Assembly (NCBI RefSeq): GCF_002005565.1
Contig: NZ_BDJC01000030.1
Coordinates: 25,934 to 89,933 of the forward strand
Length of the DNA: 64,000 nt
Reading direction: 5' to 3'
Source of the DNA: Streptomyces sp. JHA26
Lineage (GTDB): Bacteria; Actinomycetota; Actinomycetes; Streptomycetales; Streptomycetaceae
The notes under the pieces were generated by a model. The model saw only the letters and a list, made by a program, of their open reading frames with translations. It was not told the DNA's origin and did no database searches. Both the position numbers and the translations under genes were made by a program. Each line of letters opens with the position of its first letter. The first letter of the stretch is position 1. This document shows positions 9,901-17,239 of this stretch, one piece after another.

Positions 9901-11275
9901 CGGCGTCAACGATGCCAGCGCTGCCGTGGCGGCGGTCGCCGACCACGCGCTTCGTCCAGTAGGCGTCGTACAGGCCCGCGGCGTCGATCTCCGTGGTGGG
10001 CACCTGAGGGGCGTAGACCTCGAACAGCATGCGCAGGGTCAGTGGCCGGGCCACGACCTCCCGCATCGGCAGACCACGGACGGCGGCACCGATGACCGCG
10101 TCGTACGCCTCGCGGCGACGTGATGCTGTCTGACCGCGGTAGTAGTGCGCGCAATACGCGTCGACGGCGTGTTCGGCCTCTCCGCCGAAACGGAAGTCGC
10201 CCAGCTCCTGTACGGCGGACGGTGTCGTGCCGAGGACGTCGTACAAGAGGTCCTGGTCACGAGTGCGGCAGGAGATCACCAGCGGCACCCCGTACTCCGC
10301 GCAGCAGTCGACCAGCTCGCGGCACACGGCCCGCCCGTGATCGTCGGCCAGCAGCACGTCCGCGCTGTCGAGGAGGACGACCACTGATGCGCGGTACATC
10401 GGCTGGTGCAGCAGTCCGTCGAAGAGAGTCAGCAGGTCCGTCGTCTCGCGGGGCAGCAGCAGGTCGTCGGCGCGGAGCAGCAGCGGCTGGCAGTGCACGC
10501 GCCGTTCGCCGTCCTGGGGCTCTCCGTCCTCTCCGCTCCGAGGGCCCGGGAGGGAAGAGCGTCCGGTGAGCCGCGTGGTGAGGTTCCACAGCAGGCTCGT
10601 CTTACCGGTGCCGGGTTCGCCCAGTACGAGTTCCACACGGGGCGCCCGGTTGGATCGGGCCAGGCCGGTCAGCAGCCTACGGGCGAGACGCTCCTCGCAG
10701 CCCCGGGTGATGTAGACCTGGCTCAAGCTGACGTCGGCTTCGTCACTGAGCCGGTCGGCCGCTCTCAGCGCGGCCGAAGTGGCCGCCTCCAGCTCCTTTT
10801 TGCCTGCCCAGCCGCCGCCACCTGCGGTGCGGGACGGCGGCAGTAGCTGGCCGGCCTTCTTCAGCTCACCGGGCTGGGGGCCCAGGATGTAGCCGCGGAA
10901 GGGGGGTTCCGCGCACAGATGGGCCACGGCTTCCACGAGTGCCTGGCGGTCACTGCCCAGTTCCGCGTCCGGTTGTCCGAGGTCCGCGTACAGCCTCTGG
11001 AACGTCACGGGGTGCACGACCGTCATCCGGCCGGGCAGACGGGGTTGGCCGTTTCGTTCGCGGGCCTCGCGATCCTTCCTGAGCTGTCGGCGAAGCAGTT
11101 CCCGCCAAGCGTCCGACGCCTGTTGCTCGTCCAGTTGCTGCTTGGCGCGCAACAGGCCCAGCTGGTGGTCGATCAGCTCCTTCAGCAGCCGTGCCGCCCT
11201 GACGCCGGGTGCGGTGCCGGGGCTGCTGTCCCGGCCGGTCGACCGCGGTGTACGCCGTGTGCTCCCTGATGCCAT
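6902..11275 (-). CDS. large STAND/NACHT-type P-loop NTPase with helical repeat C-terminus
   Basis: I chose ATG 11275 (product about 1,457 residues) because it follows a GGGGGG run and gives a natural N-terminus. The same frame is open further upstream to 11506 but reads non-natively there. A coiled helical N-terminal region is followed by a P-loop GEPGTGKTS (Lys about residue 225) and a Walker B strand VVVLLDSADVLL, the core of a NACHT/STAND NTPase. The C-terminal 900 residues are alpha-helical and repeat-like (LLPSVPHAVKVMVHRFLPEA and similar), fitting a HEAT/ARM-like sensor. STAND NTPases act as ligand-triggered oligomerising switches in signalling and anti-phage defence. It lies directly upstream of, and on the same strand as, the TPR-CHAT genes, the usual arrangement of a sensor with its protease effector. 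Confidence 0.8.
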   Translation of the reverse strand: MASGSTRRTPRSTGRDSSPGTAPGVRAARLLKELIDHQLGLLRAKQQLDEQQASDAWRELLRRQLRKDREARERNGQPRLPGRMTVVHPVTFQRLYADLGQPDAELGSDRQALVEAVAHLCAEPPFRGYILGPQPGELKKAGQLLPPSRTAGGGGWAGKKELEAATSAALRAADRLSDEADVSLSQVYITRGCEERLARRLLTGLARSNRAPRVELVLGEPGTGKTSLLWNLTTRLTGRSSLPGPRSGEDGEPQDGERRVHCQPLLLRADDLLLPRETTDLLTLFDGLLHQPMYRASVVVLLDSADVLLADDHGRAVCRELVDCCAEYGVPLVISCRTRDQDLLYDVLGTTPSAVQELGDFRFGGEAEHAVDAYCAHYYRGQTASRRREAYDAVIGAAVRGLPMREVVARPLTLRMLFEVYAPQVPTTEIDAAGLYDAYWTKRVVGDRRHGSAGIVDADDLSPAAEGVARIMLHDGGVAVASAQAVRLLGTAAPRPLSVTAPAALAALHRRNVLTGSGGHDGSSTRFFHQTLYEYAAGRCLVSLVNTRQQPDIFERLGQRLEATPDDFLRSVIAEQAIVQGVRDEQAARPAAADLMKRLVTSDNHYLQVTALRAYALLPSVPHAVKVMVHRFLPEAPLALVTTMMELLPTHHHTDPRRVTEDLFVVLQQQQLPKVRRKALDLLCRFAGMDGQDDGRGAATAVRDLLRDLCIRPQDCIDRAPGAGASRGCCPAQTCLWSWLLGLSVQEATSHGNHAVRLVTAMASAEPDWAAARMAQLLDLAEHHRSARWLWQCIPPISAHRHLSGWDALIERAAALAEKLGNPDRIRRQNRPAAFVRKAGTAFGTVLAGPGQDADGESYENEEREQQEAHLLLAAHWAETLADAPHVTVFDQLVGVGGVFNGPQMRIRARVAALGTRLRTAESGVPEFLDHAVARCGVSDQIDDIAETLLPELLRSPGDEPGTRSARSWCARQLKEMCDRAPGTRPHRAARFAASGLHPLPAAEIREVVKDAWDGGAGWQSARLDRVFLVRDSATRLLAPMAATDTTGRGRESKALRRWRALEQERTQQLSRGANDWPSYADGGTWEKPERNAVNTILHASLRDHAPAHPDLVAHALDEEVALADIPWLAKLVSQAADHPHVDIAHTLLMRHGPELADWCERLWTGQQAFPDDKTKKAALRLWGDLVWMRAAERPSLTAQADLLTEYLNPTQWRSGLETLARWNAHGVSELAGPAGEEGWDKLDTALASIAQLPAGHPQAGRAPTAAALRFHCLCRFAPISETAERAHTIEMATEAVRAADTTTVISTTGFLVERLCLVEPSAAVTLTTLVAARTAQQGKHEGHHVRSMVHRWPHPLRHLVRTTGYADLERLVRGLSGGPERMLLNVLDLAVALRRHDPVRDDALRWLADTPYLAQATMQLRNSAVRHRRTPLADPAWPEALPGAGHAEHADAILGR

Positions 11276-11520
11276 CGAGACCCCCCATGCCATACGGAAC
11301 GCCAGGGTAGAGCAGCGTAACGGCCGCGCGGCGACACCTTGTCTGCGCCGGACCTGGATTTCATTTGGTCCTCTCCGCTCTGACCAGCGGGTTTTCCTTC
11401 TCCCCAGAAGCTCACCCCGGAACGCTTCGCCCCCTGCGACGCCCTCAGCAGCATCGGTCACACGCCGGCTTCCACCGGGGTGTGGCCACGCCTCGCCGAT
11501 CGACACCTGGTGAGGTACTC

Positions 11521-11784
11521 ATGTTCCGTCCGTTCCGTTCCGTCCTCTCCGCATGCGCGGGGTGCCTCCGTCGACTCACCGGCTGCGGCTCGCCGCTGCC
11601 GTCCGCTCTGCGCCGCTTGCTGGACAACGCTCCGGCTTTCGCCGAGCTGTGGACTCACCCCGTTGCCAAGCTGGTGACGGACCTCCTGCTGGACAAGGGT
11701 GTCCGGCTCTACGTGCTCGTCGTCGCCTCCCTGGTCCGGGCACGCGTCCAGGCCTGGTACGCGCGCCTGAGTCACAGAGGCTGA
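11521..11784 (+). CDS. small hypothetical basic protein
   Basis: An ATG at 11521 is preceded by GGTGAGG with suitable spacing and opens an 87-residue frame in good Streptomyces codon style. The protein is basic, with two Cys residues near the N-terminus and a hydrophobic stretch (LYVLVVASLVRARVQAW) towards the C-terminus. It is divergent from the STAND NTPase gene across a 245-nt gap. No family recognised. It could be real or chance in GC-rich DNA. Confidence 0.4.
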   Translation: MFRPFRSVLSACAGCLRRLTGCGSPLPSALRRLLDNAPAFAELWTHPVAKLVTDLLLDKGVRLYVLVVASLVRARVQAWYARLSHRG

Positions 11785-12008
11785 CATCTGCGGTCGGCGC
11801 ATGAGGCCCCTCGGGCGGATCTTTCTGACACAGGATCGCTTCCCCCAGGGGCCTTACGCCCACCCGGGCTACGAGGATGCCGAGTTCGGTACGGCACGCT
11901 TCACGCCCACGGACAGGGCCGACGGCTCCTGGGAACAGCGCGCCGTGGCGGCGGTTCCACGCATCCGTGATGCCTTCCCGAGGAAGCCGCTTCCAAGTCT
12001 GATGACCA

Positions 12009-12511
12009 TCACGGGTTCCGGGAAGCCTTGTCCGGCTGTGCATCCGGGGGCGTGGGCATCCCGGCGTCGGCGAGCGTCGTGCGCATCCTGCTGGACGCCC
12101 ACGACGGCCGCCGGTCGTGGGTCGGGGGCCGGGGCTCAGTCGACGGTGAGAGTACGCCGTACCGGGCGGTGGCGACGCGGATCCAGGCCAGTGCGCACTG
12201 CAGGGCGGCCTCCTCACGCGTCCTGACCGGGCCGCCGCCGGCCGTGAACGATCCAACGAGGCGGTGGTTCCAGCCGTTGCGCCCGGTCCGGCCGGTACCG
12301 CCGTACGAGGGCTCCACGTGCCCCAGTACAGTGCCGTCCTCGGTGACCAGGTTCCACCGGTGGGTGTCGCGGTGGTCCGCCGCCTTGACCAGACGGGCGC
12401 TGCCCGCGGTGGCGCGGGCCGCCTTCTGCGACAGCCGCTTGTGCCGAGCCGGTGCAGTGAGCCGTTTCCAACCTGACGGGTGGTTGGGCCGGCAGCCCCG
12501 GCGGCGGGCAT
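12009..12511 (-). pseudogene. hypothetical protein cut at its N-terminus by the IS element
   Basis: On the minus strand a coding-like frame runs leftwards from the IS edge near 12511 to a stop at 12009. It has a basic head (GWKRLTAPARHKRLSQKAAR), a THRWNLVTEDGTVLGHVEPS segment, a Gly/Arg block RTGRNGWNHRL and a REEAALQCALAWIRVATA helix. There is no start codon on the chromosomal side of the IS junction, so the 5' end and promoter appear to have been lost when the element inserted. The frame continues into the IS without a stop, but that part is not the original protein. No named family recognised. Confidence 0.5.
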
Positions 12512-12514
12512 GAA

Positions 12515-12570
12515 GAAAGCTCTTGGTAGACGGGTTCACGACCAAGATCACCAGTCCGCCAGGAGCTTTC
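12515..12570 (+). promoter_or_regulatory. inverted repeat that can hide the transposase ribosome site
   Basis: GAAAGCTCTTGG at 12515-12526 pairs with CCAGGAGCTTTC at 12559-12570 (11 of 12 positions complementary). The right arm contains the AGGAG ribosome site of the transposase that starts at 12573. Transcripts entering from outside the IS would carry both arms and could sequester the ribosome site, whereas a transcript starting between the arms would not. Such protection against read-through translation is known for other IS families. Here it is inferred from sequence only. Confidence 0.45.
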
Positions 12571-12572
12571 GC

Positions 12573-13325
12573 GTGCTTGTCTACCCGTCCGGCGTCGATC
12601 TGTCCAGCCGCACCCTGCAATACCTCTCCGGTCTTCTCGCAGGTCATCGCCGTCGGATCGGCTCCCGGTGGCGTCGTCTGACCTGCGGCCGGCAGGCCCT
12701 GCTCGTCCTGGCACATCTGCGCTGCGGCGACACATACGCACGCCTCGCCGCGGGCTTCCGTATCGGGATCGCCACGGCTTACCGCTATATACGCGAGGCC
12801 GTCGACCTCCTGGCCGCCCTCGCGCCCACGCTGGAACAGGTCATGACGACTGTCCGGAAGAAGGCGTACGTGATCCTCGACGGCACCCTGCTGCCGATCG
12901 ACAGCATCGCCGCAGACCGGCCGTACTACTCCGGGAAGAAGAAGCACCACGGGATGAACGTGCAGGTCCTCACCGACCCCGCCGGACGCCTGATCTGGGC
13001 CTCGGACGCACTGCCGGGAGCCACCCACGACCTGACCGCGGCGCGGGCCCACGGCATTCCCGCCACCCTCGCCGCGGAGGACATCAAGTGCTGGGCCGAC
13101 AAGGCGTATCAGGGCGCAGACCCTGCGATCCGTGTTCCGATCCGGGGCAAGAACCTGCGCGGCTGGCGCCGACGTCACAACCGGGACCACGCGAAGATCC
13201 GCAGCCTCGGTGAACGCGCCATGGCGATCCTCAAGTCCTGGCGGCTCCTGCGGAAGCTCCGCTGCAGCACCACCCAGATCACAGCAGTCGTCCGAGCCGC
13301 CGTCGCCCTCGAACTCGCCGCCTGA
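12573..13325 (+). CDS. IS5-group transposase
   Basis: GTG 12573 follows AGGAG with 7 nt spacing and gives 250 residues. An N-terminal helix-turn-helix region (HLRCGDTYARLAAGFRIGIA, then TAYRYIREAVD) precedes the DDE catalytic core. The three acidic residues are visible: Asp in VILDGTLLPID, Asp in WADKAYQGAD and Glu in LGERAMAILKSW. The PYYSGKKKHHGMNVQVL segment between the first two is typical of the DDE_Tnp_4 branch common in Streptomyces. The gene is full length and uninterrupted, so the element may still be mobile. Confidence 0.9.
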   Translation: MLVYPSGVDLSSRTLQYLSGLLAGHRRRIGSRWRRLTCGRQALLVLAHLRCGDTYARLAAGFRIGIATAYRYIREAVDLLAALAPTLEQVMTTVRKKAYVILDGTLLPIDSIAADRPYYSGKKKHHGMNVQVLTDPAGRLIWASDALPGATHDLTAARAHGIPATLAAEDIKCWADKAYQGADPAIRVPIRGKNLRGWRRRHNRDHAKIRSLGERAMAILKSWRLLRKLRCSTTQITAVVRAAVALELAA

Positions 13326-13349
13326 TCAAGATGGAAAAGGCTCAGCGTC

Positions 13350-14264
13350 TTGAATCTGGCCCGCTTGGATCTCAACCTCGTCGTTGCCCTGCGTGCCCTG
13401 CTCGAGGAACGCAACGTCACCAAGGCAGGGCGACGCGTCGGCCTCAGTCAGCCCGCGATGAGCGCTGCCCTGGCGCGGCTGCGCAGGCACTTCGACGACG
13501 AGCTTCTTTCCCGGGCGGGGAGCCAGTACGAACTCACCGCGCTCGGCCAGGTCCTCCTCGACCGCACCGCCACCGCCTACGACGTCCTCGAACGGCTCTT
13601 CACCAGCCAGGCCGCCTTCGACCCGGCCACCGAGACCCGGGAGTTCCGCCTCGTCTCCTCCGACTACGCCGTCGACGTCTTCGGTGTCGAACTCGCCCGC
13701 CCCGTGCACCAGGAGGCGCCGGGCATCCGCCTGCGCCTCACCCGCACCCCCGCCACCGTCGTCGACGACACCGAGAGCCTGCTCAGCGCCACCGACGGCC
13801 TGCTGATGCCCCACGGTGTCATCAGCGGCTTCCCCGCCACCGACCTCTACGACGACCGCTGGGTCTTCGTCGTCGCCGACGACCACCCCGACCTCGGGGA
13901 CCGCCTGACCCGCCAGGACCTCGCCCGTCTGCCCTGGGTCACCTACCAGCGCACCTACGACGCCCCTGCAGTCCGTCAGCTCGGCATGCTCGGCATCGAA
14001 CCGCGCGTCGAGGTCTCCGTCGACAGCTTCCACGCCCTGCCCGCCCTCGTCGCCGGCACCCGCCGCATCGCCCTCGTCCAGGCCCGCCTCGCCCACCGCC
14101 TCGCGCCCTTCGGCGGCGTACGCGTTCTCGAACCGCCCTACGAGGCCGTTCCCCTGCGCGAGGCCCTCTGGTGGCACCCGGTCCACACCCACGACGTCGC
14201 CCACACCTGGCTCAGGGACATCGCGGCCGGGGTAGGTCGCCGCATGGTCGATATGCCCGCCTGA
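13350..14264 (+). CDS. LysR-family transcriptional regulator
   Basis: A 304-residue protein from TTG 13350. The winged HTH lies at residues 1-60 (LDLNLVVALRALLEERNVTKA, GLSQPAMSAALARLRRHF). The effector-binding domain follows, with a periplasmic-binding-like segment and the NodD-like DGLLMPHGVISGFPA region. The IS ends about 25 nt or less before the start codon, so the native promoter and possibly the first codons have been replaced. A GGAAAAGG run at 13333-13340, within or at the edge of the IS, is the only plausible ribosome site. The protein is otherwise complete. LysR regulators usually control a divergent neighbour; here that side is occupied by the IS, so the target is unknown. Confidence 0.9.
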   Translation: MNLARLDLNLVVALRALLEERNVTKAGRRVGLSQPAMSAALARLRRHFDDELLSRAGSQYELTALGQVLLDRTATAYDVLERLFTSQAAFDPATETREFRLVSSDYAVDVFGVELARPVHQEAPGIRLRLTRTPATVVDDTESLLSATDGLLMPHGVISGFPATDLYDDRWVFVVADDHPDLGDRLTRQDLARLPWVTYQRTYDAPAVRQLGMLGIEPRVEVSVDSFHALPALVAGTRRIALVQARLAHRLAPFGGVRVLEPPYEAVPLREALWWHPVHTHDVAHTWLRDIAAGVGRRMVDMPA

Positions 14265-14499
14265 GGTCCATCCTTCGCCCCTGGAGACCACCGACGAGGC
14301 GGGGGCGCCTCGACCGACTCGCGTCCACCCCATGGATCGGATCCATCGGAAACGCGGATGATCCGAGGGATGGGCAGCTCGTCCATCGGCACGCATGGTC
14401 GAGGCACATCCGCCCCGTCCGCACCCGCCCGGGCTCATCGCCTCTGACGGGGAGCCCTTTACGCTGCCTTGGAGCGCCGTCACGCCCGCCCCCGGTCGC

Positions 14500-14814
14500 G
14501 TCCCAGGCGCGGATCTCGCTCACGACGCGCTCGGCGAGGTCGTCGCCGTTTTCGCCGTGGCCGATCACGCCGACCTCCCAGTACCGGCCCTTATCGTCCT
14601 CGCCCTCGCGGATGGTCAGGTACGCGAGCGATCCGCCGTCGAGGGCGGCCATGGAGCCCCACCCGAAGTGCGGGGTGAACCCGGGGCGCTGGCGCGGCAG
14701 GCGGGAGAGGCCATTGGGCAGCACGCAGGCCAGGTACAGGTACGGCCACTCCCACGCGGAGCCCTGGCGGAACTTCACTCCGGTGTAGAGCTTGGTCTGC
14801 CGGTTCGCTCGCCG
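14500..14814 (-). pseudogene. C-terminal remnant of an FxLD-type methyltransferase
   Basis: The minus strand between a stop at about 14817 and about 14500 encodes TGVKFRQGSAWEWPYLYLAC, then RPGFTPHFGWGSMAALDGGS, AYLTIREGEDDKGRYWEVGV and a SEIRAWD segment. This matches my memory of the C-terminal region of PCMT-like methyltransferases of the Streptomyces FxLD peptide system. The catalytic S-adenosylmethionine-binding part is absent, and beyond SEIRAWD the reading no longer looks like that family. It is a leftover of a larger gene, probably removed by the transposase remnant next to it. Confidence 0.55.
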
Positions 14815-14855
14815 TCACGAACCCGGCCGGGAAGCCCACGCCCCGGTCGGGATCC

Positions 14856-14963
14856 GTGGCCACCGTCCGGGACGCGTGGGTCCGCCTCGTCGACGGTGCC
14901 CTGGTGCCCGCCCGCGATCGCAGCGTCGCCGTATCCAGCAAGAACTACCGGTACTCGACCAAC
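14856..14963 (+). pseudogene. IS5-group transposase fragment
   Basis: Thirty-six codons read RDAWVRLVDGALVPARD followed by SSKNYRYSTN, the first-Asp region of another IS5-group transposase subfamily (the SKNYRYSTN string is characteristic). Neither the N-terminal part nor the rest of the catalytic core is present. The fragment is wedged between the methyltransferase remnant and the desaturase stop codon, marking an old rearrangement point. Confidence 0.5.
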
Positions 14964-14969
14964 CGGGTA

Positions 14970-16091
14970 TCAGGCCGCGACGAGCTCCTGCTCGCGGGCC
15001 GGCGTCTGGACCGTGGGCTTCTTCTTGTTCGGCAGCGAGAGCCGGAAGACCTTGCGCCATGCGGAGAACACCTGTTGGGGCAGCGGCCCGGTGACGTACT
15101 CCAGCTCGTACTTCTCGAACAGCGCGCGCACCTTCACCGCGACCTCGGCGTAGCGGTTGCTCGGCAGGTCCGGGAACAGGTGGTGCTCGATCTGGTGGGA
15201 CAGGTTGCCGGTCATGAAGTGCATGGCCTTGCTGCCGCTGATGTTCGCCGAGCCCATCATCTGGCGCAGGTACCACTGGCCGCGCGTCTCGCCCTTGATC
15301 GACCGGCGCTCGAAGACCTGCACGCCCTCGGGGAAGTGCCCGCACATGATCACCGAGTGGGACCAGAGGTTGCGGACCAGGTTGGCGGTGAACGTGGCGG
15401 CGAGCGTGGGGAGGAACGACGGGCCCGACAGCAGCGGGTGGATCACGTAGTCCTTGAGCACCTGCTTGCGGATCTTGCGGCCCACGGCCTTGGCCCGCGC
15501 GCGGAACTCCGGGTTCTTGCGGCGGCGCTTGCTCAGGTTCCTGCCGAGCTCCAGGTCGTACGCCGCGATGCCGTACTCGAAGAAGCAGGCGTTGATGAAG
15601 TTCCACAGCGGCTGGCCGAGGTGGAAGGGATGCCACTTCTGGTCCTCGTCGACGCGCATGATGCCGTAGCCGAGGTCGTTGTCCTTGCCGATCACGTTGG
15701 TGTACGTGTGGTGCAGCTCGTTGTGCGAGTGCTTCCACTGGTCGGCCGGCGAGACGTGATCCCATTCCCAGGTGGTGGAGTGGATCTTCGGGTCCCGCAT
15801 CCAGTCCCACTGGCCGTGCAGGATGTTGTGGCCGATCTCCATGTTGTCCATGATCTTCGCCACGGACAGACCGGCGGTGCCGAGCAGCCACGCGGGCGGG
15901 AAGATCGAGAACAGCAGCACGCCCCTGCTGACCAGCTCGAGCTTGCGCTGCGCCGAGATGACCTTGCGGATGTAGGCGGCGTCCTTCTCGCCGCGGCTGG
16001 CGATCACCTCGTCGCGGATCGCGTCCAGCTCGCGCCCGAGCTCCTCGATCTGCTCCGCGGTCAGGTGGGCGGTGGGGTCGATGGCGGTCAA
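14970..16091 (-). CDS. membrane acyl-CoA/fatty acid desaturase
   Basis: A 373-residue membrane desaturase started at TTG 16091, 5 nt after AGGAG and just downstream of the reductase stop. All three histidine boxes of the di-iron membrane desaturases are intact: HNILH, HNELHH and HQIEHH. They are separated by hydrophobic segments (SRGVLLFSIFPPAWLLG and others). It should insert a double bond in acyl chains at the cytoplasmic membrane, like mycobacterial DesA3. The gene directly upstream encodes a flavin/2Fe-2S oxidoreductase that would supply electrons, the DesA3-Rv3230c arrangement. Start choice depends on an unusual TTG; an upstream in-frame start would overlap the reductase. Confidence 0.9.
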   Translation of the reverse strand: MTAIDPTAHLTAEQIEELGRELDAIRDEVIASRGEKDAAYIRKVISAQRKLELVSRGVLLFSIFPPAWLLGTAGLSVAKIMDNMEIGHNILHGQWDWMRDPKIHSTTWEWDHVSPADQWKHSHNELHHTYTNVIGKDNDLGYGIMRVDEDQKWHPFHLGQPLWNFINACFFEYGIAAYDLELGRNLSKRRRKNPEFRARAKAVGRKIRKQVLKDYVIHPLLSGPSFLPTLAATFTANLVRNLWSHSVIMCGHFPEGVQVFERRSIKGETRGQWYLRQMMGSANISGSKAMHFMTGNLSHQIEHHLFPDLPSNRYAEVAVKVRALFEKYELEYVTGPLPQQVFSAWRKVFRLSLPNKKKPTVQTPAREQELVAA

Positions 16092-16098
16092 GCTGCTC

Positions 16099-17154
16099 CT
16101 ACCGTTCGATGTCGCAGGGGCCCGCCGCGGCGGACACACAGGTCTGGATGAGGACGCCCGGCTCGGCCTCGGTGATCTCGCCGGTGCGCAGGTCGCGGAC
16201 GGCACCCGCCTTGAGCGGCGTGACGCAGCCGAAGCAGATGCCCATGCGGCACCCGGAGGGCATGAGCACGCCGGCCTCCTCGCCGACGTCCAGCAACGGC
16301 GTGGCGCCGCCCGCGTCGACGGTCTTGCCGCTGGCGCTGAACGTGACCTCGCCGCCGTCGCCGGTGACGACGATGCCGGGGCGGAAGCGTTCGGTGTGCA
16401 GGCGCTCCGGTACGCCGTGCTCGCTCCAGTGCTTTTCGGCGGCGTCGAGCAGGCCCGCGGGCCCGCAGGCCCAGGTCTCGCGCTCTGCCCAGTCGGGCAC
16501 GAGTTCGTCGAGACGGGCGATGTCGAGCACGCCGTCCGTGTCGGTGTGCACCTCGGTGAGCCGCAGCTTCTTCTTCGCGACCAGGTCGTGCAGTTCGGAG
16601 CGGAAGATCACGTCCTGCGGCCGTGGCGCGCAGTGGACCATGACGACGTCGTCGAACTCGGTGTCGCGCAGCATGCCCATCACGGGCGTGATGCCGCTGC
16701 CGGCCGTCAGGTAGAGCACCTTGGCGGGCTTGGTCTCGGGCAGCACGAACTCACCTGTCGGCTGGTCGAGCTGGATCAGCGTGCCCGGTTTCGCCCTGCG
16801 GACCAGGTGGTTGCTGACCTTGCCGCCCGGGATCGCCTTCACGGTGATCGTGACGCGGCCGTCCTGGCGGTGTGTCGGTGAGGTGAGGGAGTAGGCGCGC
16901 CACAGGCGCACCCCGTCGACGTCGACTCCGATCCGCACGTACTGACCGGCCGTGTGGCCGCGCCAGCCCCGTCCCGGTCTGATCACGATGGTCGCGGCGT
17001 CAGGCGTCTCGGGGTGCACGGCCTCGATGCGCCCCCGCAGGTCAGCGCCCGCACGCAGCGGGCTGACCAGGTCGAGGTAGTCCGACGGCAGCAGCGGCGT
17101 CGTGACCATCTCCAGCATTTTCCACGCCCTGCTGCGGAGGGCTGCACTACTCAT
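16099..17154 (-). CDS. flavin/2Fe-2S oxidoreductase, electron donor to the desaturase
   Basis: A 351-residue protein from ATG 17154. An FAD-binding barrel (RAYSLTSPT at the flavin site) is followed by an NAD(P)-binding domain (YLTAGSGITPVMGML, ACGPAGLLDAAE) and a C-terminal plant-type ferredoxin domain. The latter has cysteines in CRMGICFGC and a fourth Cys in QTC. This is the layout of Rv3230c-type reductases that pass electrons from NADPH to membrane desaturases. The stop at 16099 lies 7 nt before the desaturase start, so the two form an operon. An internal ATG (MVTTPLLPSDYLD) is an alternative start. Confidence 0.9.
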   Translation of the reverse strand: MSSAALRSRAWKMLEMVTTPLLPSDYLDLVSPLRAGADLRGRIEAVHPETPDAATIVIRPGRGWRGHTAGQYVRIGVDVDGVRLWRAYSLTSPTHRQDGRVTITVKAIPGGKVSNHLVRRAKPGTLIQLDQPTGEFVLPETKPAKVLYLTAGSGITPVMGMLRDTEFDDVVMVHCAPRPQDVIFRSELHDLVAKKKLRLTEVHTDTDGVLDIARLDELVPDWAERETWACGPAGLLDAAEKHWSEHGVPERLHTERFRPGIVVTGDGGEVTFSASGKTVDAGGATPLLDVGEEAGVLMPSGCRMGICFGCVTPLKAGAVRDLRTGEITEAEPGVLIQTCVSAAAGPCDIER

Positions 17155-17239
17155 GACTCCAGCTTGCTGCGCCTCAGGGCGCAAAGTCCTGACCGTACGA
17201 TGTGAATCTGGTCGCCTAGATTGTTCGCAGGAAACAAAA
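17155..17239. promoter_or_regulatory. divergent promoter region with an inverted repeat
   Basis: The 85 nt between the desaturase operon and the PucR gene must hold both promoters. An inverted repeat TCAGG-N9-CCTGA spans 17174-17192, close to the reductase start, and is a candidate operator for the divergent PucR protein. No clear -35/-10 pair could be assigned. Confidence 0.35.

Larger units (their letters stand above)
12512..13343 (+). mobile_element. IS5-group insertion sequence (DDE_Tnp_4 type)
   Basis: The element consists of one transposase gene plus short flanks. The left boundary is placed where the coding reading of the disrupted minus-strand gene is lost (about 12512). The right boundary lies between the transposase stop at 13325 and the LysR start at 13350. 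I could not identify convincing terminal inverted repeats or a target duplication. The left edge (ATGAAGAAAGCTC) and right edge (ATGGAAAAGGCTC) resemble each other as direct copies. The boundaries are therefore approximate. Confidence 0.7.

Noticed and set aside
11785..12008. Plus-strand frame starting at 11801 as a gene
   Set aside because: It turns Arg/Ser-rich after the first 60 codons, lacks a ribosome site and overlaps the better supported minus-strand fragment.
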